The notes below the pieces were generated by a model. It made no database searches. It was not told where the DNA came from and worked only from the letters and a program-made list of their open reading frames with translations. A stretch of DNA of 64,000 nucleotides from Hyphomicrobium nitrativorans NL23 (GTDB lineage Bacteria > Pseudomonadota > Alphaproteobacteria > Rhizobiales > Hyphomicrobiaceae): contig NC_022997.1 in the NCBI RefSeq assembly GCF_000503895.1, positions 1,880,501 to 1,944,500 on the forward strand. The letters run 5' to 3'. This document shows, one piece after another, positions 1 to 8,891 of the stretch. A program made the translations under genes and the position numbers. How positions within the stretch are numbered: the first letter of the stretch is position 1; every line of letters starts with the position of its first letter.

Positions 1-2
1 GC

Positions 3-98
3 TCTCTGACCGTGCTCACCGACGACGAGCGCCCGCTGGTGTTCTATGGCGAAGCTGGCTCAGAACCGCGCGGGCGCGCGAAGGACGAGGGCGCATGA
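3..98 (+). CDS. Metal ABC transporter ATP-binding protein, C-terminal fragment
   Basis: The window opens inside a reading frame that ends with TGA at 96-98. Only about 31 residues remain, with the stretch VLTDDERPLVFYGEAG, which resembles the C-terminal tail of SitB/MntB-type ATPases of manganese/iron importers. No nucleotide-binding motif is visible because the body of the gene lies upstream of the window. The stop overlaps the next start as ATGA, which implies translational coupling to the two permeases that follow. The assignment rests mainly on this context. Confidence 0.6.
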   Translation, partial: SLTVLTDDERPLVFYGEAGSEPRGRAKDEGA

Positions 99-946
99 GC
101 GAGCTCCTCGTTCCGTTCGAATACGAATACATGGTGCGGGCCATGTGGGTGGCCGGGCTCGTCGGCGCCGTGTGCGCGTTTCTTTCCGCCTATCTCATGC
201 TCAAGGGATGGTCGCTGATGGGAGACGCGCTCGCGCACGCCATCGTGCCGGGTGTCGCGGGAGCCTATCTGCTCAAGATCCCGTTCGCGGCGGGGGCGTT
301 TGTGGCCGGTTTTCTTGCCGCGCTCGGCATGTGGCTCGTCCGGCAAACGACGAAGCTGCGCGAGGATGCCGTGATCGGCGTCGTGTTCACGACGTTTTTT
401 GCGGCAGGGCTTCTGATCGCGTCGATCAATCCAACTGCCGTCAATGTGCAAACCATCGTGCTCGGGAACATTCTCGGCATTTCGGACGAGGATGCGCTGC
501 AGGTGGTGCTGATCGCGGGCGTTTCGCTGGTCGTGCTGGTGCTCAAGTGGAAGGATCTCATGCTCGTCTTCTTCGACGAGCAGCAGGCGCGCGTCGTGGG
601 GCTCAATCCGAATGCGCTCAAAATTCTGTTCTTTACGCTTCTGAGCGCGTCGGCGGTGGCTGCGTTGCAGACGGTCGGCGCCTGCCTTGTCATCGCGATG
701 GTGGTGACGCCCGGCGCGACGGCGTATCTTCTGACCGACCGCTTCGGGCGTCTGATCGCGATCAGTGTCGCGATCGGTGCGGGCACCGGCGTCGTCGGCA
801 CCTACATCAGCTTCTTTCTCGACGGCGCGACGGGCGGCGTGATCGTTGTCCTGCAGACGCTGATCTTCTTTGCCGCCTTCTATTTCGCGCCTCGGCATGG
901 CCTCTTGGCGTCCCGTCGCGGGAAGGCTGCGGAGGACGGCGCCTGA
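95..946 (+). CDS. sitC: Metal ABC transporter permease (ABC-3 family, SitC-like)
   Basis: This 283-residue integral membrane protein is the first of two permeases of a probable Mn2+/Fe2+ (or Zn2+) importer in the inner membrane. It has the ABC-3 family hallmark GWSLMGDALAHAIVPGV near residues 35-50, alternating hydrophobic segments typical of about eight membrane spans, and the conserved segment MVVTPGATAYLLTDRF near residue 205. It starts with an ATG overlapping the previous stop and its own TGA overlaps the ATG of the next permease. Two tandem ABC-3 permeases are characteristic of the SitABCD/MntABC arrangement rather than ZnuABC, which has one. Metal specificity is inferred from that arrangement only. 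Confidence 0.82.
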   Translation: MSELLVPFEYEYMVRAMWVAGLVGAVCAFLSAYLMLKGWSLMGDALAHAIVPGVAGAYLLKIPFAAGAFVAGFLAALGMWLVRQTTKLREDAVIGVVFTTFFAAGLLIASINPTAVNVQTIVLGNILGISDEDALQVVLIAGVSLVVLVLKWKDLMLVFFDEQQARVVGLNPNALKILFFTLLSASAVAALQTVGACLVIAMVVTPGATAYLLTDRFGRLIAISVAIGAGTGVVGTYISFFLDGATGGVIVVLQTLIFFAAFYFAPRHGLLASRRGKAAEDGA

Positions 947-1809
947 TGGAGAGCTTCACCGGCTTTTTTACCGAACCCCTTGCGTTCGCTTTCATGCAAC
1001 GCGCGCTCGTCGTTGCCGTGTTGATCGGTGCCGTCTCCTCGGTGCTGTCCTGCTATCTCATTCTCAAGGGGTGGTCGCTCATGGGCGATGCGATCTCCCA
1101 CGCGGTGCTCCCCGGGATCGTGCTCGCGTTCGTGCTCGGCCTTCCGCTTGCAATCGGCGCGTTTGCAGGCGGCCTCTTTTGCGCGGTCCTGACCGGATAT
1201 TTGAAGGAGAACAGCCGCGTCAAGGAAGACACCGTTATGGGCGTGGTGTTCTCGGGCATGTTCGGGCTGGGTCTGGTGATGTTCGTCAAGGTCGATACCG
1301 ACCAGCATTTGAGCCACATCCTGTTCGGAAACATCCTGGGCGTCAGCGGCCGCGACGTTGTCGAGATTGCGATCGTGGCCGGGGGCACGCTGCTCATCGT
1401 GCTCGGCAGGTGGCGCGATCTCCTGCTTTACTGCTTCGATCCCCAGCACGCGCGCGCCATCGGTTTGTCCGTGCGGACGATCCACTACGGACTTCTCATC
1501 CTGCTTTCGCTCACGATCGTGGCTTCGATCAAGGCGGTCGGGATCATTCTTGTCGTGGCGATGCTCGTCACGCCGGGTGCGACGGCCTATCTGCTGACGG
1601 ATCGCTTTCCCCATATGCTCGCGATCTCTGCTGCTGTTGCCATTGGCGCAAGCGTGTTCGGCACGCTTTTGAGCTTCAAGATCGATGTCGCGACGGGGCC
1701 TGCGATCGTCTTGATCCAAGCGGCCGTTTTCTTCGCGGCATTTCTGTTCGCCCCGAAAAGCGGTTTGATCACCCGCAAGCTCGCGTTGCGGCGAGACGGC
1801 GTGGGTTAA
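946..1809 (+). CDS. sitD: Metal ABC transporter permease (ABC-3 family, SitD-like)
   Basis: This 287-residue permease is paralogous to the preceding one. It carries the same GWSLMGDAISHAVLPGI motif near residues 40-55 and the conserved LVTPGATAYLLTDRFPHM segment near residue 210. The start chosen is the ATG at 946-948, which overlaps the upstream TGA; a longer open frame upstream is a shadow of the sitC frame. The two permeases would form a heterodimeric channel driven by the ATPase whose tail is at the window edge. The operon appears to end here, since 1810-1932 holds no further partner gene. No metal-responsive operator can be judged because the promoter is outside the window. Confidence 0.82.
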   Translation: MESFTGFFTEPLAFAFMQRALVVAVLIGAVSSVLSCYLILKGWSLMGDAISHAVLPGIVLAFVLGLPLAIGAFAGGLFCAVLTGYLKENSRVKEDTVMGVVFSGMFGLGLVMFVKVDTDQHLSHILFGNILGVSGRDVVEIAIVAGGTLLIVLGRWRDLLLYCFDPQHARAIGLSVRTIHYGLLILLSLTIVASIKAVGIILVVAMLVTPGATAYLLTDRFPHMLAISAAVAIGASVFGTLLSFKIDVATGPAIVLIQAAVFFAAFLFAPKSGLITRKLALRRDGVG

Positions 1810-1932
1810 GCTCCGTCTCGATCCGATGCATGCGTATCATCGAAATTGGACACCGTGCAGTGAATGTGCGACTTGAGATCATGCGGCCGCATGGCTGCAT
1901 GGACTTAAGTCGTCATTGAAGGGGGTGTGCTC

Positions 1933-2343
1933 ATGTCCAATCGCGCGATCGAGGATCTGGAGGGTATCGGGAAGGTCATCGGCGGCAAGCTGCGTGCTGC
2001 GAAAGTGAAGGATACGGCGGGCCTGCTTGCCGCTGCGAAGACGCCGCGGAAGCGGAAGTCGCTCTCCGAAAAATCCGGCCTTTCCGAAAAGCGTATCCTC
2101 AAGTTCGCGAATATGGCGGATCTCTATCGTATCGAGGGGATCGGCTCAGAATTCTCCGAGTTGCTCGAAAAGGCCGGTGTCGACACCGTGCCGGAGCTTG
2201 CGCAGCGCAATGCCGCGCAGCTCGCGCGGAAGCTCGCATCCGTCAACCGTGTGGCCAAGCTCACGCGCCGCGTGCCGAGCGAAAAGGACGTGAGCAAGTG
2301 GATCAGGCAGGCGAAGACGCTTCCCCGGATGCTCGAATACTAG
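1933..2343 (+). CDS. DUF4332 domain-containing protein
   Basis: This encodes a 136-residue basic soluble protein with two helix-hairpin-helix-like segments, LEGIGKVIGGKLRAA near residues 8-22 and IEGIGSEFSELLEKAGV near residues 66-82. That repeated pattern (G-I-G followed by a helix) matches the DUF4332 family, whose function is not established; nucleic-acid binding is plausible but inferred. The ATG at 1933 is chosen over the GTG at 1927 because a strong purine-rich ribosome site (GAAGGGGG, 1918-1925) lies seven bases before it. The TAG stop at 2341-2343 coincides with the left edge of a palindromic repeat. It does not appear to be in an operon. Confidence 0.75.
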   Translation: MSNRAIEDLEGIGKVIGGKLRAAKVKDTAGLLAAAKTPRKRKSLSEKSGLSEKRILKFANMADLYRIEGIGSEFSELLEKAGVDTVPELAQRNAAQLARKLASVNRVAKLTRRVPSEKDVSKWIRQAKTLPRMLEY

Positions 2344-2446
2344 AGCGTTTCCGATCCGATGGAATCGGATCGAACGCTCTATCTCTTTGATGAGACCGAT
2401 GGTTCACGCTTCAGGCTGATAGGGTCCGAAGCGATCATAGTCTAGG
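2340..2446. repeat. Composite two-hairpin intergenic repeat, copy 1
   Basis: The element consists of a left hairpin (2342-2380, arms beginning AGAGCGTT and ending AACGCTCT) and a right hairpin (2393-2443, beginning AGACCGATG and ending TCATAGTCT) joined by a 12-base spacer. CTAG sits at both outer edges. The same two-part architecture recurs at 17689-17788 and 21529-21744, and a left arm alone occurs at 47780-47820. The rest of the intergenic stretch up to 2654 holds nothing else that I recognise. Confidence 0.85.
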
Positions 2447-2654
2447 TTTTCCGGGCTTGCCGGAGGGCGGGGCATGCCCGCCCTCGAAGACCCGTGAGCT
2501 TTGCGCACTTGTCGCAGCCGGAGCGCCGAACTCCGACACAATCTCGTGCTCGTCTAGGCCCAAGCCGATGCGTTCGGCAGGTAGGTTGTGCGGCCGGATG
2601 ACTGTGGGTTTGCCTCGGGACTGTGGCCGCACGCGAGTGGTGGGGTGATCTCAC

Positions 2655-3086
2655 GTGGTACGCGGCAACGAACCCGAATTCGAAGAAATCAAGAAGCTTT
2701 TGCGCAGGCTGGATGCGATCGGCGGCGAGCAGGCCTCCGCGGGGGCTTCGCGGCGGATCGAGGTGTGGCCACCGTCCCTCCCGTCCGCTGCCCTGACGCA
2801 CGTGCATGCGGCAGAGCGCGATGTTCTGGCGCCATTGCCGGCGCTCCGGCGCAAACCGGAACGGTCGCGTCCGGCAATTTACGCCATCGGTACGACGGCT
2901 GCCGTTATTTCGACAGTTGCGGCGTCTATCATGCTGGTGTGGCTGGCGGCGCCTGCCCGGCCGGTGAGCGGTCCGCTACCGTCGGCGCTGGAACTGCCGA
3001 ATGCGCTTGACGATACGCCGGTTGAGACGGTCGATGTGGTCCGCCATGCGGCGTGGCGTCAAAGCGGCGCCGGCGGGGTCCGGTAG
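2655..3086 (+). CDS. Hypothetical single-pass membrane protein
   Basis: This is a 143-residue protein with a GTG start and only a weak ribosome site before it. The N-terminal 75 or so residues are polar, starting with an amphipathic acidic-basic helix (PEFEEIKKLLRRLDAIGG). One clear membrane segment, AIGTTAAVISTVAASIMLVWL, lies near residues 76-97, followed by a short proline-rich tail. I do not recognise the family. It lies 180 bases before the two dynamin-like GTPases on the same strand, so it could belong to the same unit, but that is only positional evidence. The topology would be a cytoplasmic N-terminus with a short periplasmic tail. Confidence 0.5.
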   Translation: MVRGNEPEFEEIKKLLRRLDAIGGEQASAGASRRIEVWPPSLPSAALTHVHAAERDVLAPLPALRRKPERSRPAIYAIGTTAAVISTVAASIMLVWLAAPARPVSGPLPSALELPNALDDTPVETVDVVRHAAWRQSGAGGVR

Positions 3087-3266
3087 CCGGGGGCGGCAAT
3101 CGGCGCTCATTCGCAGGTTTCGGAGAGGGGCTGGCGCGGGGCAGATCGACGTGCCGCGCGCGAGCCTCATTGGACGTTCACTAAGGGGAGCCGTTGGGCG
3201 TCGGGGCGGGTTCGAGTTTGGGGCTCCTGAGGGCAGGGAAGCGGTGGGGTAGGAGGCACGGGACGC

Positions 3267-5465
3267 TTGCAAGCGAGCAGGTCGGACGAAAGCGTTGCCT
3301 CGGGTCGGATCGGGGCCCGCCTGGAAGAGCTGCGTCAACAGCTTCTCAGCTGTGGTCACGTGCTCGCCGGGCTGGCGGAGCCTTCGCAGCGCTCCCTCGT
3401 GACGGACGCTCTTGCCCATCTCGGCCAGCTCGAATGCCGCGTGGCGGTCGTGGGGCAGATCAAGTCCGGCAAGAGTTCGGCGATCAACGCGTTGGCGCGC
3501 AGCCCGCATCTTCTGCCCACTCGCATCACGCCCTGGACAACGGCGGTCACGAACCTCCACTTCGCGCAGACGCCGCCCGGCGGGTATGGGGCGGTGTTTT
3601 CCTTCTTCGAGCATGCCGAGTGGGATCAGCTTGCGGAGGGGGGCGGGCGCGTTCGCGAGCTGACGGAGCAACTCGTGCCGGGGTTCGCGCCGGAGCATCT
3701 TCTTGAGCAAGCGGCCCTTCTTCGCCAGCGTGCCTCCGAGAGGCTCGGTCCCGAGTTCGAGCTTCTGCTCGGGCAGGCGCATTTCTTCGAAGCACTCGCA
3801 CCGGGCATGATGGAAGATTACGTCTGTGCCGGCGATTTCACCGGGCCGCAGCGGATCGGGAAATACTCCGACATCACGAAATCTGCGGACGTCTATCTCG
3901 ACCAAGGCCCGTTTGCGTTTCCCTCGACGGTCGTGGACACGCCGGGGACCAACGATCCGTTTCTCATTCGTGACGAGATCACGCGCCGCAGCCTGGAATC
4001 TGCGGATGTGTATGTCGTCGTGCTGACCGCATGCCAGCCGCTGTCGGAGACGGATGTCAGCCTGCTTCGCATCATGCGCGGGCTCTACAAGGACCGCATC
4101 GTCGTGCTGGTCAATCGGATCGACGATCTCGCGGATCTCGACGTGGAGCTTCCCAAGATCGCGGGCTATGTGGAGCAGCGGTTGCTCGCGGAGTTTCCCG
4201 GCTCGCACATTCCCGTGGTGTACGGCAGCGCGTGGTGGGCCAATCAGGCATATGTATTCGAGCCCGACGCGGCGGCCCGCATCCTGACGCGCCGCTCGGC
4301 CGGTTATCTCCTGCGGGCGGGTCTGCTTCAGCCGAACGAGCTTCATGCCGGTAGCCTCGCGTCAGGCGATTTCTGCGACCGTGTGCGTCAATCGCTGCTT
4401 GCGATGTCGGGCATTCCGGCGCTGGGCCAGGCCATCGAGACGCTCATGGCGGCGGCGCGGCCCACCTACGTCCAGCGCAAGATCGCCCATTCGTTTGCCG
4501 AGATGGCGCGCGCGTGCGAGAGCGCGGCACGGAGCGAATTGCAGATCCTCCTCGCTGCGGAGGCAAGCTCCCTCGATGCCAAATCCTCGGCGGAGGACAC
4601 CTTTTCGATCTACACGCGCGAGCACGATCTGCTCGCGGGCGTGGCGGCGGATATCGAGCAGTCGGCGGCCGGAATCGAAGCCCAGCTCGCACGGATCATC
4701 CAGGAAGAGCAGGACGCGCTTCGCGGCATGTTGCAGTCCTCGATCGCGCTTCACGCGGCGCGCGAACGCGACGTGCTGGTGGATACGCTTTCGCGGGGCC
4801 GCTGCCCGCGCGTGTGGACGCACGAAGGCGTCGCTCTGAGGCGCGCACTCGCGCGCGTTTTCAAGGAAGGGTTCGAGAAGGCGGCGTGGCGGCTTACGTC
4901 GTTTCACGCACGCGTGGTGCCCGAACTGCACAAGCTGATGCGCACTCTCGTGCCGCAACCCGATCTCGAAGCGACCCACAGCGGGGAAGCGCTCGTCATT
5001 CCGACGCCCGCAGTGACGCCGATCAGCCGCCTCCTGGTGCTGGACCTCAAGACGGCAGGTTGGAGCGCGCTGTGGAGTCGCCATCCGTCGGCGGAAAGCT
5101 CGGGCGAGAAGATCGAGGCGCTCATTCGCGCCGAATTCGCGCCGATCGCGGAGGAACTGGTGCAACTCGCGGGACGCGTCTTCCACGATTTCAGCACGAC
5201 GACGATCCAATGGTCGCTTGCCGCCTGCCGCAACATCCAGCTTGCGCTCACGCGCCGGCTGGAACTCGTGCTCGCCGAGCACGATGCGGCGCGCAGAAGT
5301 GCTGCGCCTTCCGGAGCGCCCCCGCCAGCGGAAGATTTTACCGAGCGTATCCGCGCGCAGGCGCAGCGGCTCGAAGACACCGAGGCGTTGACGCAGCACG
5401 TCGAATACCTCGCGCGCTATTTCGATACGATCCTCAAGATCGAGGCGTCGGAGCCCAATGGGTAA
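3267..5465 (+). CDS. Dynamin-like GTPase, large partner
   Basis: This 732-residue protein has a dynamin-family GTPase domain: a P-loop GQIKSGKSS at residues 63-71, a switch region with conserved threonines near 88-92, DTPGTND at 224-230 and NRID at 283-286. A long helical region (about 400-730) follows, rich in Ala, Glu, Leu and Arg, as expected for the stalk of bacterial dynamin-like proteins. No hydrophobic paddle or membrane span is obvious. The start is TTG at 3267, supported by AGGAGG at 3251-3256. It overlaps the next GTPase gene by eight bases. Bacterial dynamin-like proteins remodel membranes; that role here is an inference from family and pairing. Confidence 0.8.
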   Translation: MQASRSDESVASGRIGARLEELRQQLLSCGHVLAGLAEPSQRSLVTDALAHLGQLECRVAVVGQIKSGKSSAINALARSPHLLPTRITPWTTAVTNLHFAQTPPGGYGAVFSFFEHAEWDQLAEGGGRVRELTEQLVPGFAPEHLLEQAALLRQRASERLGPEFELLLGQAHFFEALAPGMMEDYVCAGDFTGPQRIGKYSDITKSADVYLDQGPFAFPSTVVDTPGTNDPFLIRDEITRRSLESADVYVVVLTACQPLSETDVSLLRIMRGLYKDRIVVLVNRIDDLADLDVELPKIAGYVEQRLLAEFPGSHIPVVYGSAWWANQAYVFEPDAAARILTRRSAGYLLRAGLLQPNELHAGSLASGDFCDRVRQSLLAMSGIPALGQAIETLMAAARPTYVQRKIAHSFAEMARACESAARSELQILLAAEASSLDAKSSAEDTFSIYTREHDLLAGVAADIEQSAAGIEAQLARIIQEEQDALRGMLQSSIALHAARERDVLVDTLSRGRCPRVWTHEGVALRRALARVFKEGFEKAAWRLTSFHARVVPELHKLMRTLVPQPDLEATHSGEALVIPTPAVTPISRLLVLDLKTAGWSALWSRHPSAESSGEKIEALIRAEFAPIAEELVQLAGRVFHDFSTTTIQWSLAACRNIQLALTRRLELVLAEHDAARRSAAPSGAPPPAEDFTERIRAQAQRLEDTEALTQHVEYLARYFDTILKIEASEPNG

Positions 5466-6732
5466 TGCGCCCGCCCAGTTGATCCGGCGCTTGCAGGACG
5501 CCCGAACGCGCCTTGCCGCCACGAAGATCGAGGATCCCGCGCTTGCCATTTGCGTTGCGGGGATGGCGCGTCTCGAAGAGGTGCTTGCGCGCCCGCTTCG
5601 CGTGGTCATTCTCGGAGAATACAACTCGGGCAAGACGTCGGTTGCGGATCTTCTGATCGGCAACGGTTTGCTGCCGACGAGTGTGGTTTCGAATACGAAA
5701 CTGCCCGTGCTGATCACGTATGCGAAAACGCCGGCGCTGCACGGCGTCGATGTTCGCGGCGCGTTGGTCCGCATCGACAGCCGGGGCGCCGATGCGCCGA
5801 TGGACGCGTCCTATGAGGCGTTGCAGGTCGCGTTGCCCTTGGAGCGGCTTCAGGGCTTCCAGATTCTCGATACGCCCTCAATGGTGAAGCCCGATACGTT
5901 CGTCCGGGACGCGGACATCGTGATCTGGTGCACGGTTGCGACGCGGGCGTGGACGGAGAGCGAGCGCGCCACGTGGAGTGCCTTGCCGAAGCGCTGCCGG
6001 CGCAACGCGATGCTCGTCGTCACGCACAAGAACGCGCTCAACGGCGAGGAGGAAGCTCGCCACGTCACGGAGAGGTTGCGCGAGGTCACGCAGGGTCTCT
6101 TCCGCGATGTCCTTCTGATCGACGCTGCGGGCGAGGCGGGTGCGGCCTCGCCGATGGACGGCGGCGGGGACGATCTCTCCGCTCGTCTCCGGCGTTGCGG
6201 AGAAGGCATCGGAGAGCGGCGCGCGCAGAAAGCCGAAAAAATCGTGCGCCGGCTCGCCCGGCTCGCATTTCACGATTTCGCGCGGCGCGATGTGCGCTCC
6301 GACGCCGCGCCGCTGCTTGCGAGCTGGGAATCGGGTGCGGCTCGGCTGCTCGACGATCTCCGTCAGCGGCGGAAGCCGGTGCCGGAAGTGATCGAGGATC
6401 TGCTTGCGGGCTTCGGGGTGTTCGCCGAGCAACTGCGGCCGGGCGTGGTGACGGGCGGTGCCGTTTCCGGGACGTCCGAGACCTCGCGCGCAGTCGCGGC
6501 GCCCCTGCGCTGGCCGCAGCGCCATGCCGCTGCCGTCGGGCTCATCGCGATGCTGGTGTCGGACCTGACGGGGATCCTGCGGATGCTCGCGGCTCCGTCC
6601 TCCGGTCACGACGAACGCCGGGTTGCGCGCGCGATCCTGCTTGGGCTCGCGGATCTCGACGGTGCGTTCGATGCGCTGGGACGGCTGATGGGACCAGCGA
6701 CGGCGACGCCGACGTGCTCCGCCGCCGGATAG
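5458..6732 (+). CDS. Dynamin-like GTPase, small partner
   Basis: This encodes a 424-residue protein with a P-loop GEYNSGKTS at residues 53-61 and DTPSM at 138-142. The expected G4 motif is degenerate, reading THKNAL near 189-194, with no aspartate in the usual place, so nucleotide specificity may be altered. The remaining region is helical with several Ala/Leu-rich stretches. The ATG lies within the last codons of the previous gene, an overlap that suggests coupled translation and a stoichiometric partnership. Paired dynamin-like proteins encoded in tandem are known in other bacteria, where the two subunits act together at membranes. I do not recognise a named homologue. Confidence 0.72.
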   Translation: MGNAPAQLIRRLQDARTRLAATKIEDPALAICVAGMARLEEVLARPLRVVILGEYNSGKTSVADLLIGNGLLPTSVVSNTKLPVLITYAKTPALHGVDVRGALVRIDSRGADAPMDASYEALQVALPLERLQGFQILDTPSMVKPDTFVRDADIVIWCTVATRAWTESERATWSALPKRCRRNAMLVVTHKNALNGEEEARHVTERLREVTQGLFRDVLLIDAAGEAGAASPMDGGGDDLSARLRRCGEGIGERRAQKAEKIVRRLARLAFHDFARRDVRSDAAPLLASWESGAARLLDDLRQRRKPVPEVIEDLLAGFGVFAEQLRPGVVTGGAVSGTSETSRAVAAPLRWPQRHAAAVGLIAMLVSDLTGILRMLAAPSSGHDERRVARAILLGLADLDGAFDALGRLMGPATATPTCSAAG

Positions 6733-6777
6733 CCTCCGGTATGCGCGGCAACCGATGTCTGTTTGAAGAGGGGGATT

Positions 6778-6854
6778 TGGTAGCGGGAGGCGGACTCGAA
6801 CCGCCGACCTAAGGATTATGAGACCTTCGCTCTAACCACCTGAGCTATCCCGCC
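6778..6854 (-). tRNA. tRNA with CAU anticodon (tRNA-Met, or tRNA-Ile2)
   Basis: A complete 77-base cloverleaf reads on the minus strand: acceptor GGCGGGA/TCCCGCT (first pair G-U), D stem GCTC/GAGC, anticodon loop CTCATAA with anticodon CAT, T stem GGCGG/CCGCC with loop TTCGAGT, and an encoded CCA end. It lacks initiator features. A CAU anticodon fits elongator methionine or the lysidine-modified isoleucine tRNA; sequence alone does not separate them with certainty. Confidence 0.95.
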
Positions 6855-6924
6855 GGAGACCCGTGTCTATAGGAATCGGTTGAGGCGCCGTCAAGCGCCT
6901 CCTTCGCTCGCGTGGATCTAAGGG

Positions 6925-7665
6925 CTATTCTGCCGCGATCGGACGCTCGTCCTCGCTCGCGCGCTTGCGGAAGCGCATCATCGTGAAGATGCCCCACGGG
7001 CGCAGCGCCTTGCGCTCCGTGACGGTGAGATCGTCGCAGCCCATGACGCGGGACTGGTCGAAGACCGGACGCCAGCCGATGATTTCGGCAAAGGGCGCCA
7101 TGCGCCGCTCGACCCAGCCGCGGACGCCTTCCGTCTGGCTGAAATGATTGACGATGATGACCTCGCCGCCCGGCTTGGCGACGCGGGCAAGCTCGTGCAT
7201 CACGAGTTCGGGCTCGGGCACGACCGTCATCACGTACATGGCGGTGACGACATCGAAGGAATTGTCCGGGAACTGGAGGTCGCCTGCGTCCATCTCGTGG
7301 AGGCCGGTGACGTTGTCGAGCCTTTCGGCCGTCACGCGCTCGCGCGCCTTGTCGAGCATCTCGGGCGAGAGATCGATGCCGACGATTTCGAGATGGCGGC
7401 CATAGTCGCCGAGTGCGAGGCCGGTGCCAACGCCGACTTCCAGAACGCGACCGCTGTCGAGCGACGCGTTGATCACCTCGGCGGCATGCTTGCGCCCTTC
7501 ATTCGACACACGGCCAAAGGTGTGGTCGTAGATCGGCGCCCAGCGACGGTAGGTGGCTTTGAGGACATCTTCTTCGATACGCCCAATGCCGGTGATCCGG
7601 CCATCCTGGCGCTCAAGATCCTCCACACGCAAGCGGGGCTTCATCTGGGGCTTCGTCTCCTGCAT
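6925..7665 (-). CDS. SAM-dependent methyltransferase, PmtA-like phosphatidylethanolamine N-methyltransferase
   Basis: This 246-residue class I methyltransferase has motif I VLEVGVGTGLAL near residues 75-86, GIDLSPEMLDKA near 96-107 and a motif IV-like segment FDVVTAMYVMTVVPEP near 139-154. Its N-terminus, with TYRRWAPIYDHTFGRV, closely resembles the Rhodobacter-type PmtA enzymes that convert phosphatidylethanolamine to phosphatidylcholine using SAM at the inner membrane. Other class I methyltransferases share these motifs, so the substrate is an inference. The start is supported by GGGAGG twelve bases upstream. A short perfect palindrome (7694-7704) lies just upstream between this gene and mnmA. 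Confidence 0.75.
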   Translation of the reverse strand: MQETKPQMKPRLRVEDLERQDGRITGIGRIEEDVLKATYRRWAPIYDHTFGRVSNEGRKHAAEVINASLDSGRVLEVGVGTGLALGDYGRHLEIVGIDLSPEMLDKARERVTAERLDNVTGLHEMDAGDLQFPDNSFDVVTAMYVMTVVPEPELVMHELARVAKPGGEVIIVNHFSQTEGVRGWVERRMAPFAEIIGWRPVFDQSRVMGCDDLTVTERKALRPWGIFTMMRFRKRASEDERPIAAE

Positions 7666-7733
7666 GCGCCTTGCCTCCCACCGAAGTCTTTTTACCTGTC
7701 AGGTCGGCGCAACGTCCCTGAAGGCCGCCTTCC

Positions 7734-8891
7734 TCAGGCAGACGATTCCAGCCAGTCCATTGTATCGGCCTTCACGGCCTTCGCAATCCATCCGCCGCCC
7801 AATACACGGGCTTCGTCCGCGCCGTCCGCGTAAAGGACGCACGCCTGACCGGCGGCCGCCCCCAATTCTCCATAGCGCAGTGTCACCGTAACGGTTCCGG
7901 CGGTGTCGACCGAGACGGTTGCCGGCTGCGGCGCCTGCGACGAACGGATGCGGGCATAAACCTCCGCGCCGTCCTCAAGCGCGCCGTCACCCAGCCAGTT
8001 CACGTTTCTAAGAACAAGGGTGTGTGTTTGCAAGAAGGCACGTGGCCCCACCACCACCTCGTTCTTCGTGGCATCGAGCCGCAGCACGTAGAGCGGCTCG
8101 GGCGAGGGGATGCCGAGCCCGCGGCGCTGGCCGATGGTGTAGTTCACGATTCCCGCGTGCTCGCCGAGCTTGCGCCCGTCCGCATGAACGATGTCGCCGG
8201 GCGTGAGCGCGCCGGGCTTCAGCCGCTCGATCACATCGCTGTAGCGGCCCTTCGGGACGAAGCAGATGTCCTGGCTGTCGGATTTTTCCGCGACGAGGAG
8301 GCCGAGGTCGTGGGCGATGTCGCGGACCTCGCTTTTGCGCATGCCGCCGAGCGGGAACCACAGGTCGGCAAGCTGCTCGCGCGTGGTGGCGAACAGAAAA
8401 TAGCTCTGGTCGCGGTCGGCGTCGCGGGCGCGGAACAGCGCCGGTCCGTCGGCGCCTTCGCCGCGCTGGATGTAATGACCTGTCGCGAGGAGATCGGCGC
8501 CGAGTTCGCGGGCCGTCTCCAGGAGATCCTTGAACTTGATCTGCTGATTGCAGGTGACGCAGGGGATCGGCGTTTCGCCCGCGACGTAGCTTTCGGCGAA
8601 CGACTGCATGACGGCGTCCGAGAAGCGCTTCTCGTAGTCGAGAACGTAATGGGGAATGCCGAGCATCTGCGCGACGCGGCGGGCGTCCTCGACATCCTGG
8701 CCGGCACAGCAGGAGCCCTTGCGGCCGACCGCTTCCCCGTGATCGTACAACTGGAGCGTAATGCCGATCACATCATGTCCGGAGCGGGCGAGGAGGGCGG
8801 CGACGACGGAAGAATCCACGCCGCCGGACATGGCGACGACCACGCGCTTGCGGCCGTCTCCGGCCGGAGTCTTGAGGATAGGCGATGACAC
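7734..8891 (-). CDS. mnmA: tRNA-specific 2-thiouridylase MnmA
   Basis: MnmA inserts sulfur at position 2 of the wobble uridine in Lys, Glu and Gln tRNAs, receiving sulfur through a relay from cysteine desulfurase. The 385-residue protein shows the ATP pyrophosphatase loop AMSGGVDSS near residues 18-26, the catalytic cysteine segment [10 protein letters not shown] near residue 125, and the conserved ATGHY motif. The GTG at 8891 is chosen because it gives the family's usual length, whereas the open frame continues about 50 residues upstream with low-complexity Arg/Pro/Ala sequence. It sits 68 bases before pmtA on the same strand and may be co-transcribed with it. Confidence 0.93.
   Translation of the reverse strand: MSSPILKTPAGDGRKRVVVAMSGGVDSSVVAALLARSGHDVIGITLQLYDHGEAVGRKGSCCAGQDVEDARRVAQMLGIPHYVLDYEKRFSDAVMQSFAESYVAGETPIPCVTCNQQIKFKDLLETARELGADLLATGHYIQRGEGADGPALFRARDADRDQSYFLFATTREQLADLWFPLGGMRKSEVRDIAHDLGLLVAEKSDSQDICFVPKGRYSDVIERLKPGALTPGDIVHADGRKLGEHAGIVNYTIGQRRGLGIPSPEPLYVLRLDATKNEVVVGPRAFLQTHTLVLRNVNWLGDGALEDGAEVYARIRSSQAPQPATVSVDTAGTVTVTLRYGELGAAAGQACVLYADGADEARVLGGGWIAKAVKADTMDWLESSA

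Noticed and set aside
46-945. 587-residue fusion permease beginning at 46
   Set aside because: The first 300 codons are an off-frame reading of sitC; the real sitD start is the overlapping ATG at 946.
6733-6924. tRNA-flanked genomic island boundary next to the GTPase pair
   Set aside because: No integrase, no direct repeat of the tRNA 3' end and no change in base composition were seen.
7691-7704. TTTACCTG plus perfect ACCTG-T-CAGGT palindrome upstream of the pmtA-like gene as a second LdtR site
   Set aside because: The shared octamer is expected about twice by chance in a window this size on two strands, and TTTACCT also occurs near 10954 and 11024; no other support.
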